DNA of 64,000 nucleotides from an uncultured Ruminococcus sp. (GTDB lineage Bacteria > Bacillota > Clostridia > Lachnospirales > Lachnospiraceae). This document shows, in pieces, positions 26,441 through 35,079 of this stretch (position 1 is the first letter of the stretch; the number at the start of each line of letters is the position of its first letter). The stretch spans positions 1 to 64,000 of the forward strand of contig UQKK01000007.1 of the NCBI GenBank assembly GCA_900541505.1. The letters are read 5' to 3'. Below the pieces are notes generated by a model. The model was not told where the DNA came from. It was given only the letters and a program-made list of their open reading frames with translations, and ran no database searches. The position numbers were made by a program, and so were the translations under genes.

Positions 26441-27081
26441 CAGAAAACAGAAAAACAAAGATTAAAATCTGTGGTCTGAGCCGCGCGGAGGACATCGAAT
26501 ATGTCAACAAATCGTTGCCCGACTATTGCGGATTCATCATCGAAGTGCCTTTCAGCCGGCGCAGCGTCACCGTTTCCGGACTCCGGGAACTGAAATCCCT
26601 GCTCTGCCCGCAGATTCAGGCGGTGGGCGTCTTTGTCAACGCCCCGGAAAGCCTGGTGATTGATTTGCTGAACGAAGGGGTCATTGACATCGCCCAGCTT
26701 CACGGTCAGGAAACGGAAAACTATATAAGCCGTATCCGCGAAAAATCAAAAGCGCCCATCTGGAAGGCATTTTCCATCTCCGATGAGGAGGACTGTCTGG
26801 CGGCGCTTCAAAGCAGCGCAGACATGGTTATTTTGGACCATGGCAGAGGAGGCACCGGCTCCGCATTTGACTGGGATATCCTAAAAAGGACCTTTCAAGA
26901 TAAGGGACGCAGGCGTCCTTTCATCCTCGCCGGAGGACTGACCGCAGAAAATATCCCTCACGTTATACAGACATACCATCCCTGGAGTATTGACTTGAGC
27001 AGTTCTGTGGAAACGGACGGGAAAAAAGATAAAGATAAAATAATGGCAGCGGTAGCTGCAGTAAGGAGTGCCAGCATATGA
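26437..27081 (+). CDS. trpF: Phosphoribosylanthranilate isomerase
   Basis: Amadori rearrangement of PRA to CdRP. The 214 residues start with KIKICGLSRAEDIEYV, where the Cys of KICG is the general base, and contain the catalytic Asp in MVILDHGRGGTG and the phosphate-binding FILAGGLTAENI. Four-base overlaps link it to trpC and trpB. Confidence 0.96.
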   Translation: MTENRKTKIKICGLSRAEDIEYVNKSLPDYCGFIIEVPFSRRSVTVSGLRELKSLLCPQIQAVGVFVNAPESLVIDLLNEGVIDIAQLHGQETENYISRIREKSKAPIWKAFSISDEEDCLAALQSSADMVILDHGRGGTGSAFDWDILKRTFQDKGRRRPFILAGGLTAENIPHVIQTYHPWSIDLSSSVETDGKKDKDKIMAAVAAVRSASI

Positions 27082-28262
27082 CAAAAGGAAGATATGGCGT
27101 GCACGGGGGACAGTATATACCGGAGACCCTGATGAACGCAGTAAATGAATTGGAGGAAGCCTATCGCTTCTACAAAAATGACAAAGCCTTTCAGGAGGAA
27201 TTAAACACTCTGCTCAATGAATACGCGGGGAGACCGTCCCGCCTCTATTTCGCCAGGCGGATGACGGAGGATTTGGGCGGAGCAAAAATTTACCTGAAAC
27301 GGGAGGATTTGAACCACACCGGAGCACACAAAATCAACAACGTCTTAGGACAGGTGCTCCTGGCAAAGAAAATGGGAAAGACCCGCGTCATCGCCGAGAC
27401 GGGCGCCGGGCAGCACGGCGTCGCCACTGCCACTGCCGCGGCGCTGATGGGGATGGAATGTGAAGTCTTCATGGGAAAAGAGGACACCGAGCGTCAGGCG
27501 CTCAACGTCTACCGTATGAGGCTTTTAGGAGCCACTGTCCATGCGGTCACCTCCGGCACCGCCACCTTGAAGGACGCGGTTTCCGAGACCATGCGGGAGT
27601 GGACGAGACGGATTGACGACACCCACTATGTGCTCGGCTCCTGCATGGGTCCCCACCCCTTCCCGGAAATCGTCCGCGACTTCCAGGCGGTCATTTCCAA
27701 AGAAATCAAGGAGCAGCTCATGGAAAAAGAGGGGAAGCTCCCCGATGCCGTGCTCGCCTGCGTGGGCGGCGGCTCCAATGCCATCGGCGCTTTCTATCAT
27801 TTCATAGAAGATAAAAGCGTACGCCTCATCGGATGCGAGGCGGCAGGACGGGGCATTGACACAGCGGAGACGGCGGCGACCATCGCCACCGGAAAGCTGG
27901 GAATCTTCCACGGCATGAAATCTTATTTCTGCCAGGACGAATACGGACAGATTGCTCCCGTCTACTCCATCTCCGCTGGGCTGGATTATCCGGGAATCGG
28001 ACCGGAACACGCCCATCTCTACGATACCGGACGGGCAGAATACGTGGCGGTCACGGACGATGAGGCGGTGGACGCTTTCGAGTATCTCTCCCGGATGGAG
28101 GGCGTCATCCCGGCAATCGAGAGCGCCCATGCGGTGGCATACGCCCGTCAGCTGGCGCCGCAGATGGGAAAAGACCAGATACTCGTCATCAATATTTCCG
28201 GCAGGGGCGACAAAGACTGCGCCGCCATTGCAAGATACAGAGGGGAGGATATCTATGAGTAA
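27078..28262 (+). CDS. trpB: Tryptophan synthase beta chain
   Basis: PLP enzyme that condenses indole with serine. 394 residues, normal length. The PLP lysine is in LNHTGAHKINNVLGQ, with AETGAGQHGVATATAAALMG and the phosphate-binding CVGGGSNAIGAF. It is a TrpB1-type chain, overlapping trpA by eight bases as expected for the alpha-beta complex. Confidence 0.97.
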   Translation: MTKGRYGVHGGQYIPETLMNAVNELEEAYRFYKNDKAFQEELNTLLNEYAGRPSRLYFARRMTEDLGGAKIYLKREDLNHTGAHKINNVLGQVLLAKKMGKTRVIAETGAGQHGVATATAAALMGMECEVFMGKEDTERQALNVYRMRLLGATVHAVTSGTATLKDAVSETMREWTRRIDDTHYVLGSCMGPHPFPEIVRDFQAVISKEIKEQLMEKEGKLPDAVLACVGGGSNAIGAFYHFIEDKSVRLIGCEAAGRGIDTAETAATIATGKLGIFHGMKSYFCQDEYGQIAPVYSISAGLDYPGIGPEHAHLYDTGRAEYVAVTDDEAVDAFEYLSRMEGVIPAIESAHAVAYARQLAPQMGKDQILVINISGRGDKDCAAIARYRGEDIYE

Positions 28263-29025
28263 CATACAGAAAGCATTTGAAAAGGGCAAGGCGTTCATTC
28301 CGTTTATCACCTGCGGGGACCCGGACCTTGCCGCCACAGAACAGCTCGTATACGCCATGGAGGAGGCAGGCGCTTCCCTCATCGAACTGGGGATTCCCTT
28401 CTCCGACCCCACTGCCGAGGGACCGGTCATCCAGGGAGCAAATCTCCGGGCATTGTCCGGCGGTGTCACCACAGATTCTATTTTTGAGATGGTGGAACGG
28501 ATTCGCAGACGCACGCAGATTCCTCTGGTCTTCATGACCTATGCAAATGTAGTCTTCTCCTACGGCACCGAGAAATTTATCCGCAGGGCGGCGGAGTGCG
28601 GAATGGATGGGCTCATTCTGCCCGATGTCCCCTTTGAGGAAAAGGAAGAATTTGCCCCTGTGTGTGAAACATACGGACTGGATTTTATTTCCCTCATCGC
28701 GCCCACATCCCACGAGAGAATCCGCATGATAGCCGAGAAAGCCTCCGGCTTTGTGTACTGCGTCTCCTCCCTGGGCGTCACCGGAACGAGAAGCGCCATC
28801 ACCACAGACATCGGTTCCATGGTCTCCCTTGTGAGAAAATACACGGAAGTCCCCTGCGCTGTGGGCTTTGGCATCTCCACCCCGGAACAGGCGGCGAAAA
28901 TTGGCGCGGACTGTGACGGTGTCATTGTAGGGAGCGCTATCGTCAAGCTGTGCGCGAAATATGGAAAAGACTGCGTACCGCATGTGGCGCAGTATGTAAA
29001 AGAAATGACCGACAGCCTGAAATGA
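28255..29025 (+). CDS. trpA: Tryptophan synthase alpha chain
   Basis: Cleaves indole-3-glycerol phosphate to indole. 256 residues starting at ATG 28255, inside the trpB stop region; longer frames upstream are out of register with trpB. Motifs are FIPFITCGDPDL, IELGIPFSDP with the catalytic Glu, FVYCVSSLGVTG and GFGISTPEQA. The second catalytic position, Asp in the usual ADGP, is Glu here (TAEGPVIQ), a conservative change. It is the last gene of the operon and is followed by a strong terminator. Confidence 0.97.
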   Translation: MSNIQKAFEKGKAFIPFITCGDPDLAATEQLVYAMEEAGASLIELGIPFSDPTAEGPVIQGANLRALSGGVTTDSIFEMVERIRRRTQIPLVFMTYANVVFSYGTEKFIRRAAECGMDGLILPDVPFEEKEEFAPVCETYGLDFISLIAPTSHERIRMIAEKASGFVYCVSSLGVTGTRSAITTDIGSMVSLVRKYTEVPCAVGFGISTPEQAAKIGADCDGVIVGSAIVKLCAKYGKDCVPHVAQYVKEMTDSLK

Positions 29026-29040
29026 CAGCCTAATGGCAAA

Positions 29041-29123
29041 AATCCCCCGGCAGGACAGTGCAGACTCAATACCCCTTGCTGCAAGGGTATGTATCCTGCA
29101 AAGTCCCGCCGGGGGATTCTTTT
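29041..29123. terminator. Compound terminator after trpA
   Basis: AATCCCCCGGC (29041-29051) pairs with GCCGGGGGATT (29108-29118), followed by CTTTTT on the plus strand; the opposite strand also has a T-run. Inside, ATACCCCTTGC/GCAAGGGTAT (29070-29091) forms a second hairpin. It probably terminates both trp and the convergent hppA transcript. Confidence 0.85.
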
Positions 29124-29135
29124 TCTGTTTTATAA

Positions 29136-29188
29136 GGGCACTGTTTTTCGCAGACAGTGCCCTGTGCAGGGAGCAGCACGCCGCTCCC
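29136..29188. other. Two hairpins downstream of hppA
   Basis: GGGCACTGT/ACAGTGCCC (29136-29162) and GGGAGCAGCACGCCGCTCCC (29169-29188) are consecutive inverted repeats without T-runs, between hppA and the compound terminator. They may shield the 3' end of hppA mRNA. Confidence 0.5.
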
Positions 29189-29226
29189 TTTGACAATCTA
29201 TATCCTGAAAATAGAAATCGTCCGTT

Positions 29227-31326
29227 TTAGAAGATGTGGTAATTTACTACCAGAGCCGCAAATACGATGGATACCATCGAAAGCAGCTTAATCAGGATGT
29301 TGATGGACGGTCCTGACGTATCTTTGAACGGGTCTCCAACGGTATCGCCTACGACAGCCGCCTTGTGGCTCTCGCTTCCCTTACCGCCGTAAGCGCCGCC
29401 CTCAATATATTTCTTCGCGTTATCCCACGCGCCGCCGGCATTGGACATAAAGACTGCCATCAAAAATCCGGTGGATGTGGAACCTGCCAGCATACCGATA
29501 ACTCCATTGTACCCCAGAACAAGTCCGGTGATGACCGGTGTGATGATTGCCAGCAGAGTCGGTGTCACCATCTCTTTTAAGCTTGCCTTTGTACAGATGT
29601 CCACGCATGTCTCATAGTCTGCTTCTGCCTTTCCTTCCATCAGCCCTGTAATCTCGTGGAACTGACGCCTTACCTCCACAACGATGCTCTGCGCCGCACG
29701 TCCTACGGAGGACATGGTGAGCGCCGCAAATACAAACGGCAGACACGCTCCGATAAAGATACCTACCAGAACAGTCGGGTTCATAACGCTCATGTCAAGG
29801 TCACTTGCCTTAACGCCCACTTCCTGTATCTTTTCCACATAGGAAGCAATCAGCGCGAGGGCGGTCAATGCCGCAGAACCGATAGCAAACCCTTTTCCGG
29901 TCGCTGCGGTTGTATTTCCGAGAGAATCCAGGGCGTCTGTACGCTTTCTGACTTCCGGCTCAAGTCCCGCCATCTCCGCAATACCGCCGGCATTGTCTGC
30001 GATAGGACCGTATGCGTCCGTTGCCAGTGTAATACCCAGCGTGGAGAGCATGCCGACTGCCGCCAGCGCGATTCCGTAAAGTCCTCTTGTGGCCTCAATA
30101 AATCCGCCGGAAAGTGCGTATGCAGCCATAACGCACACTGCGATGATGATAATCGGGATTGCTGTGGACAGCATACCCAGGCTCAGCCCGCCGATGATAA
30201 TCGTCGCGGAACCTGTCTCTGATTTTGCCGCCAGATTCTTGGTCGGGTTATACGTATCAGAAGTAAAGTACTCTGTGAAGAATCCAATCAGTACACCTGC
30301 CAGGAGTCCTCCCAGGATTGCGAAATAAAATCCGATGAAATCTTTCCCTAAGATGAACCATACAAGCGGGAAAGCAACCACTGCGATAATGACCGCACTG
30401 GTATTTGTTCCTCTTCTGAGCGCTTTTAACAGTGTGCTCTGGTCTGTACTCTCACCCGTCTTAACGAGCAGGGAGCCCAGAATAGAAGCAAGCACGCCGA
30501 CTGCTGCCAGAATCATAGGGATAACGACCGCATTGACACGGTCCACTGCCTCAATCTTGTTGAACGCGATAACGCCCAGTGCGCACGCTGACAAAATAGA
30601 ACCAACATAGGACTCATACAGGTCTGCACCCATTCCGGCAACGTCCCCCACATTATCTCCTACGTTGTCCGCAATAACTGCCGGGTTTCTGGGGTCATCC
30701 TCCGGGATTCCCGCCTCTACCTTTCCGACCAGGTCAGCGCCCACGTCCGCTGCCTTCGTGTAGATTCCGCCTCCGACACGGGCAAAGAGCGCCATCGAAG
30801 ATGCACCCATTCCGAAGGTAAGCATGGTGCTTGTGATGTCCTCGATTGGAAGGTCAAACACAAGACGAAGCAGCAGATACCATATCGAGATATCCAAAAG
30901 CCCCAGACCTACCACTGTAAAGCCCATGACAGAACCTGCGGAAAACGCGACTCTCAGTCCTTTGTTCAGTCCGCTCTGGCATGCCGCAGCCGTTCTCGCG
31001 TTCGCCCTTGTCGCAATCTGCATCCCGACAAATCCGGAAAGACCTGAGAAGAATCCGCCGGTGATAAACGCGAATGGTACGAACCATGTCAGAAGGTCCA
31101 GCGCCGCCATCACCGTCAGGATGACAAACATCCCCGCAAAGAAGATAATCAGTATCCGATACTGTCTCTTCAGATACGCCATCGCTCCTCTGTGGATGGA
31201 TGCGGAAATCTTCTTCATTACATCCGTCCCTTCCGGGAAGCGCAGTACCTTCTGCGCTCGCGATGCCGCGAACAGAAGCGCGATGATGGAACCGCATAGT
31301 GTCAGTAGTGCCAATTGATTGTCCAT
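29227..31326 (-). CDS. hppA: K+-dependent membrane pyrophosphatase (Na+ or H+ pump)
   Basis: A 699-residue integral membrane enzyme with about 16 membrane segments that couples hydrolysis of pyrophosphate to ion export. The substrate site is seen in DVGADLVGKVEAGIPEDDPR followed by NPAVIADNVGDNVGD, and the second acidic loop in NAGGAWDNAKKYIEGG. The Ala in GNTTAATGKGFAIGSA, which is Lys in K+-independent enzymes, marks the K+-dependent class. In anaerobic clostridia this class usually pumps Na+; the ion is inferred. GGAGGAAG precedes the ATG. It is a single gene. Confidence 0.96.
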   Translation of the reverse strand: MDNQLALLTLCGSIIALLFAASRAQKVLRFPEGTDVMKKISASIHRGAMAYLKRQYRILIIFFAGMFVILTVMAALDLLTWFVPFAFITGGFFSGLSGFVGMQIATRANARTAAACQSGLNKGLRVAFSAGSVMGFTVVGLGLLDISIWYLLLRLVFDLPIEDITSTMLTFGMGASSMALFARVGGGIYTKAADVGADLVGKVEAGIPEDDPRNPAVIADNVGDNVGDVAGMGADLYESYVGSILSACALGVIAFNKIEAVDRVNAVVIPMILAAVGVLASILGSLLVKTGESTDQSTLLKALRRGTNTSAVIIAVVAFPLVWFILGKDFIGFYFAILGGLLAGVLIGFFTEYFTSDTYNPTKNLAAKSETGSATIIIGGLSLGMLSTAIPIIIIAVCVMAAYALSGGFIEATRGLYGIALAAVGMLSTLGITLATDAYGPIADNAGGIAEMAGLEPEVRKRTDALDSLGNTTAATGKGFAIGSAALTALALIASYVEKIQEVGVKASDLDMSVMNPTVLVGIFIGACLPFVFAALTMSSVGRAAQSIVVEVRRQFHEITGLMEGKAEADYETCVDICTKASLKEMVTPTLLAIITPVITGLVLGYNGVIGMLAGSTSTGFLMAVFMSNAGGAWDNAKKYIEGGAYGGKGSESHKAAVVGDTVGDPFKDTSGPSINILIKLLSMVSIVFAALVVNYHIF

Positions 31327-31526
31327 TTCAATCTTCCTCCATTCCTTTTTTATATTTAGACCTACGTCATTTATTGTACCACTTTAGAGAGCTAAAGGAT
31401 AGATTTTCTGAAAACATTTTGATTATTTTTTTATTTTTAGCGAAATCTTTATCCGCATTTTTTAGGCAGCAGCAAATGTTCACTTTTTTATTCCGGCAAA
31501 TATATTGGTTTCCGGCGCTTGTATCC

Positions 31527-31556
31527 TTGTCAACTGCGGGGAAATTATTTTATAAT
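31527..31556 (+). promoter_or_regulatory. rpoN promoter
   Basis: TTGTCA (31527-31532), 18 bases, TATAAT (31551-31556). The leader then runs through the 33-bp palindromic repeat to the start codon at 31673. The rest of the 346-base hppA-rpoN gap is AT-rich and otherwise featureless to me. Confidence 0.7.
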
Positions 31557-31568
31557 AGAGTTTAGGCA

Positions 31569-31601
31569 TTCAAGACTCGCCCGCGAGTCTTGGCGCGGGA
31601 G
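31569..31601. repeat. 33-bp palindromic repeat, copy B
   Basis: Identical over 33 bases to 5323-5355, with a perfect 10-pair hairpin followed by GCGCGGGAG. Here it lies in the rpoN leader, with the gene on the opposite strand relative to the repeat compared with copy A. Confidence 0.85.
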
Positions 31602-31672
31602 AAAACGACAGAGATTCCTTTTCATTTGCTTGCCTTCCCTCAATGAAGATAGAATACGAAAGTGGTGTTTTT

Positions 31673-33052
31673 ATGGCTTTAGAACTTACATTACAGCAGA
31701 AACAGCAATTGTCACAGTCTCAGATTCAGTCTCTGGAAATCCTGTCCATGGACAGTCTGGAGCTGAACCAGTTTTTAAAAAATGAATATCTGGAGAATCC
31801 TCTGATGGAGCACACCGAAGGCGGCGCAGAGAGCGAACCGGAAAACAGCGCAGAGCATGAGGCGAATGGCGGTTCCGAAAGCCCACAGGCAGAGCCTTTG
31901 ACTTCCTATTATGAACCGGGGAATGGCTCTTACCTGTCCACAGACGATGACGACAACAGCAGGCGCCGGGATTTCTCAGCGCCTAAAGAGAACAGTCTGC
32001 GGGATTACCTGCTCTCCCAGCTCGACAGCCGGCTCTACTCCCGTCAGGAATGGGATTTATTCATCTACATGACAGGCTGCCTGGATGACAGCGGCTTCTT
32101 CACCATGCCGGTCAGTGAGGTGGCAGAGAAGAACGATGTTCCCGAGGAGCTCGTCAACCGCTGTCTCTACACCCTGCAGCAGTTGGAGCCGTACGGAATC
32201 TTCGCGGCAAACTTACAGGAATGTCTGCTCCATCAATTAGAGGCGCTGGATTTGAACAACGAAACACTGACGCAGATGATTCTCTGTCATTTAGACGACA
32301 TCGCCGGCGGAAAAATCAGCAATATCTCCCGCGCGCTCCACATCTCCACAGCGGAAGTGCGCAGGAATATCGAGGTCATCACCCGGCTGAACCCCCGTCC
32401 CTTGTCCGGATTCGGCAGCGGAACCAACACCTACATCATACCCGATATCATTTTCCAGAAGGAGCACGATGACTGGAGCATCCGGCTCAACGACTCCTGG
32501 GTGGAGAACTACCACCTCAACGATTATTACATAAAAATGATGCAGACCTCCTCCGATGAGGAACTCATTGCCTATTTTAAAGAAAAACTCCGCCGCGTCC
32601 AGTTTATCTTAAGCTGCATTGAGCAGCGGCGGCAGACGATTCTCTCCATCTCGCGAATTATTCTTGACATTCAGCGGGATTTCTTCGAGAACCGCTCCGC
32701 CCTCGTTCCCATGACCATGGCGGACGTCGCCTCCCGCGCCGGAATCCACACCTCCACCGTGAGCCGTGCCATCAAGGGGAAATATCTGCAGTATACCGGG
32801 GGCAGTATCTTTGTGAAAAGTCTCTTCAGCGCATCGGTCTCCTCCCACGATACGGGAAGTGTCACACCGATGATGGTGAAGCAGTATATCAAGGAGTTTA
32901 TTGAATCCGAGAATCGGCAAAAGCCTTACAGCGACCAGGCATTGACAAAACTTTTGGAAGAAAAGAATATCCATGTGTCCAGAAGAGTCATCGCGAAATA
33001 CAGAGAAGAGATGGGGATAAAAGGAAGCTTTGACAGAAAGATGCTGATTTGA
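31673..33052 (+). CDS. rpoN: RNA polymerase sigma-54 factor
   Basis: A 459-residue sigma-54. Residues 1-50 form the Gln/Leu-rich activator-interacting region (LQQKQQLSQSQIQSLEILSM), followed by an acidic linker, the core-binding domain, the helix-turn-helix (MTMADVASRAGIHTSTVSRA) and the RpoN box as VSRRVIAKYREEMGI. I start at the ATG at 31673; the in-frame ATG ten codons earlier has no ribosome site and the family starts MALELTLQQKQ. Sigma-54 needs bacterial enhancer-binding proteins, none of which is encoded in this window. Confidence 0.96.
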   Translation: MALELTLQQKQQLSQSQIQSLEILSMDSLELNQFLKNEYLENPLMEHTEGGAESEPENSAEHEANGGSESPQAEPLTSYYEPGNGSYLSTDDDDNSRRRDFSAPKENSLRDYLLSQLDSRLYSRQEWDLFIYMTGCLDDSGFFTMPVSEVAEKNDVPEELVNRCLYTLQQLEPYGIFAANLQECLLHQLEALDLNNETLTQMILCHLDDIAGGKISNISRALHISTAEVRRNIEVITRLNPRPLSGFGSGTNTYIIPDIIFQKEHDDWSIRLNDSWVENYHLNDYYIKMMQTSSDEELIAYFKEKLRRVQFILSCIEQRRQTILSISRIILDIQRDFFENRSALVPMTMADVASRAGIHTSTVSRAIKGKYLQYTGGSIFVKSLFSASVSSHDTGSVTPMMVKQYIKEFIESENRQKPYSDQALTKLLEEKNIHVSRRVIAKYREEMGIKGSFDRKMLI

Positions 33053-33119
33053 GACAAGAACGGGACTAGCAGCCCTATCATTTAACGGCATGGTCGATTG
33101 TTGACAACACAGTAGATAA

Positions 33120-33185
33120 GAGGGTATCGCTTCATTTGACCAATATGCTCCCTTGGGGCAGACTAGATGATTTTGCGATACCCTC
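33120..33185. terminator. Hairpin between convergent rpoN and YheO-type regulator genes
   Basis: GAGGGTATCGC (33120-33130) and GCGATACCCTC (33175-33185) form a perfect 11-pair stem around a 44-base loop. No strong T-run follows on either strand, so its terminator role is by position only. Confidence 0.4.
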
Positions 33186-33191
33186 CTTACT

Positions 33192-33842
33192 TTATTCTTC
33201 ATTCATTGATTTCTTTACAATCTCAAGGTAACTGTAGATAGTAACTTTCGCCGTGCCAAGCCTCTCTGCCACCATATCCACGGTGCCTTTGATGAGGAAG
33301 ATTCCCTTTTCATTCATAAACCGGATAATCCGAATCTTATCCTCACGGCTCAATTTTCTTCCCTGATATTCCTGTAAAATATGGTCGATGACATCCTCCG
33401 CGATGGAGAGTACGTTTTCTTCTTCGTCATGCTTTTTCCCCTTCTTCATGAGAAGCTGAACCTCCGAGTCTCCCGCCAAATCCAGAAGGAGCTGCATCGC
33501 CTCATCCCTCCCGGTGATGTCCTTCATGATACACAGACAGCCTGCCACCCTGCCATTTTCGTCTCTTAAGAACTGCACGTTTACTTTGACCCTTTTCCCG
33601 TCCGGCAGTGTCTTAATTTTGTTGCAGTTACGGTCTCCCTCATACTCGCCGAGTCCCAGAGATTCAAAGATATTGGAGAAGGAATCTCCCACCTTTTTGC
33701 CGCTGATTCCCGGATTGGCTATGTAGATGATGGACTCTTTGGGACGCGAAAAGTCCTGAAGGAGAATCTCATACTTCTCCCCCAGAACTTCACCTAAAAA
33801 TTCAACAACAGGTATATAACTCTCTATCTTATTATGTCCCAT
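33192..33842 (-). CDS. Transcriptional regulator, YheO/DauR-like PAS plus HTH
   Basis: A 216-residue regulator. Residues about 5-120 are a YheO-type PAS domain (YIPVVEFLGEVLGEKYEILL, later YIANPGISGKKVGDSFSNIF), followed by a helical linker and a C-terminal helix-turn-helix of the HTH_22 type (VDMVAERLGTAKVTIYSYLE). Relatives include DauR, which controls D-arginine use; many sit beside amino-acid catabolic genes. It is the last gene of a five-gene minus-strand cluster and may sense its substrate. Confidence 0.85.
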   Translation of the reverse strand: MGHNKIESYIPVVEFLGEVLGEKYEILLQDFSRPKESIIYIANPGISGKKVGDSFSNIFESLGLGEYEGDRNCNKIKTLPDGKRVKVNVQFLRDENGRVAGCLCIMKDITGRDEAMQLLLDLAGDSEVQLLMKKGKKHDEEENVLSIAEDVIDHILQEYQGRKLSREDKIRIIRFMNEKGIFLIKGTVDMVAERLGTAKVTIYSYLEIVKKSMNEE

Positions 33843-33888
33843 CCTGCCGCCACCTCACTGCTTTTTTATGTCTTTTATCATATCAAAA

Positions 33889-35079
33889 TCAAGTTTTCAC
33901 TTCAATAGCGTACTTCCGATTTCTAAAAGACTCAAAACATCCAAGCAGCAGACACCAGATAACCCAGGCAAGAAACTCCTCTCCGTAAGTGTGGATAACG
34001 CCTGTACTCCACAATGTCTTCATCCATATCCCGGACAAAAACTGTCCCGCGAAGGTGGCGATGATAACCATGGAAATAATTCTGCCTCGTACTTCCGCAG
34101 ACTGCGCACCCGCTTTTGCGTACAGATAAATACTCGGATAAATAAGACTATAACTGCCTCCCACGACAGATGCCCCTGCCAGAATCATAACAGAGGATGT
34201 GTGTCTCCACAAAAGGAGATAGCCGATTCCCATCAGCATATATCCCAAAAACAGAACCAATTTCTCTGCGCGCCTGCGGATTTTCTCATATATGACCCCC
34301 ATCAGAAATCCCACCAGCATAAAGCAGGCATTGACACAGGAAGCAAAGACACTATCGTCTCTCCCGGTCTCGCCTAAAAACAGAGATAAATTCGTAGTCA
34401 ATCCATAAAATGCCATATTGGCAAAACACATTTCCAGCACAATCAGCCAGGTCTTTCCCGAAATTCCTCTTATTTCCGGGTTCCTGATATTCTTTCTGCT
34501 TCCGTCATTTTCCGGGATATTACTCTTTTTCTCCATTGCGGGAAGAAAAAGATACACAGCGATTCCAATCACTATGCCGATTCCATAGATGAGAAATGCC
34601 ATCCTCCACCTTTCCGACGGCAGTACTGCAATAAGAAGCGAAGTAAAAATACCGCTCAAATAAGTCATGGCTGCTGTAAGCCCGGTAAGTCGTACCGCTA
34701 TTTTCCCGCTGAAAAGTTCTGTGATGAGGAGCTGCGCAAAGGGCATCACCAAACCGCAGCCAATCCCCAATAGCATCCTCACTGTGATAAGCTGCCAGTA
34801 CGCCGTACACCATATACCTCCCACTCCACCCACTGTATAGAGTAAAAGCCCGGTAAGCAGCAGAGATTTCTGCCTGAATCTTGCCATAAGCCCAGGCATA
34901 CAGATATTCACTGCCATAATACAAAATGGTGGCAACAATACCACCATTTGTATTCCCATATCGGAAACCGAGGGAAATTCCTCGCGGATTGAGCCCAGAA
35001 GAGGCGCGATTGCCTGGGAGCAAAGGACGGTGAGCATGGACAGAGATAACACCGTCGCCGCCTTTATTCTCTCTCTCAT
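33889..35079 (-). CDS. MFS transporter
   Basis: About 396 residues with twelve hydrophobic segments and MFS features: the first segment VLSLSMLTVLCSQAIAPLLG, the short basic loop between segments 2 and 3 (GLMARFRQKSLLLTG) and a central hydrophilic loop (MEKKSNIPENDGSRKN). I start at the ATG at 35079, which overlaps the asparaginase stop and has AGGAGAAGG before it. The pairing with an asparaginase suggests an amino-acid or amide substrate, but that is inference. Confidence 0.88.
   Translation of the reverse strand: MRERIKAATVLSLSMLTVLCSQAIAPLLGSIREEFPSVSDMGIQMVVLLPPFCIMAVNICMPGLMARFRQKSLLLTGLLLYTVGGVGGIWCTAYWQLITVRMLLGIGCGLVMPFAQLLITELFSGKIAVRLTGLTAAMTYLSGIFTSLLIAVLPSERWRMAFLIYGIGIVIGIAVYLFLPAMEKKSNIPENDGSRKNIRNPEIRGISGKTWLIVLEMCFANMAFYGLTTNLSLFLGETGRDDSVFASCVNACFMLVGFLMGVIYEKIRRRAEKLVLFLGYMLMGIGYLLLWRHTSSVMILAGASVVGGSYSLIYPSIYLYAKAGAQSAEVRGRIISMVIIATFAGQFLSGIWMKTLWSTGVIHTYGEEFLAWVIWCLLLGCFESFRNRKYAIEVKT

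Noticed and set aside
29656..30222. 188-codon plus-strand frame within hppA
   Set aside because: Antisense to conserved membrane segments of hppA.
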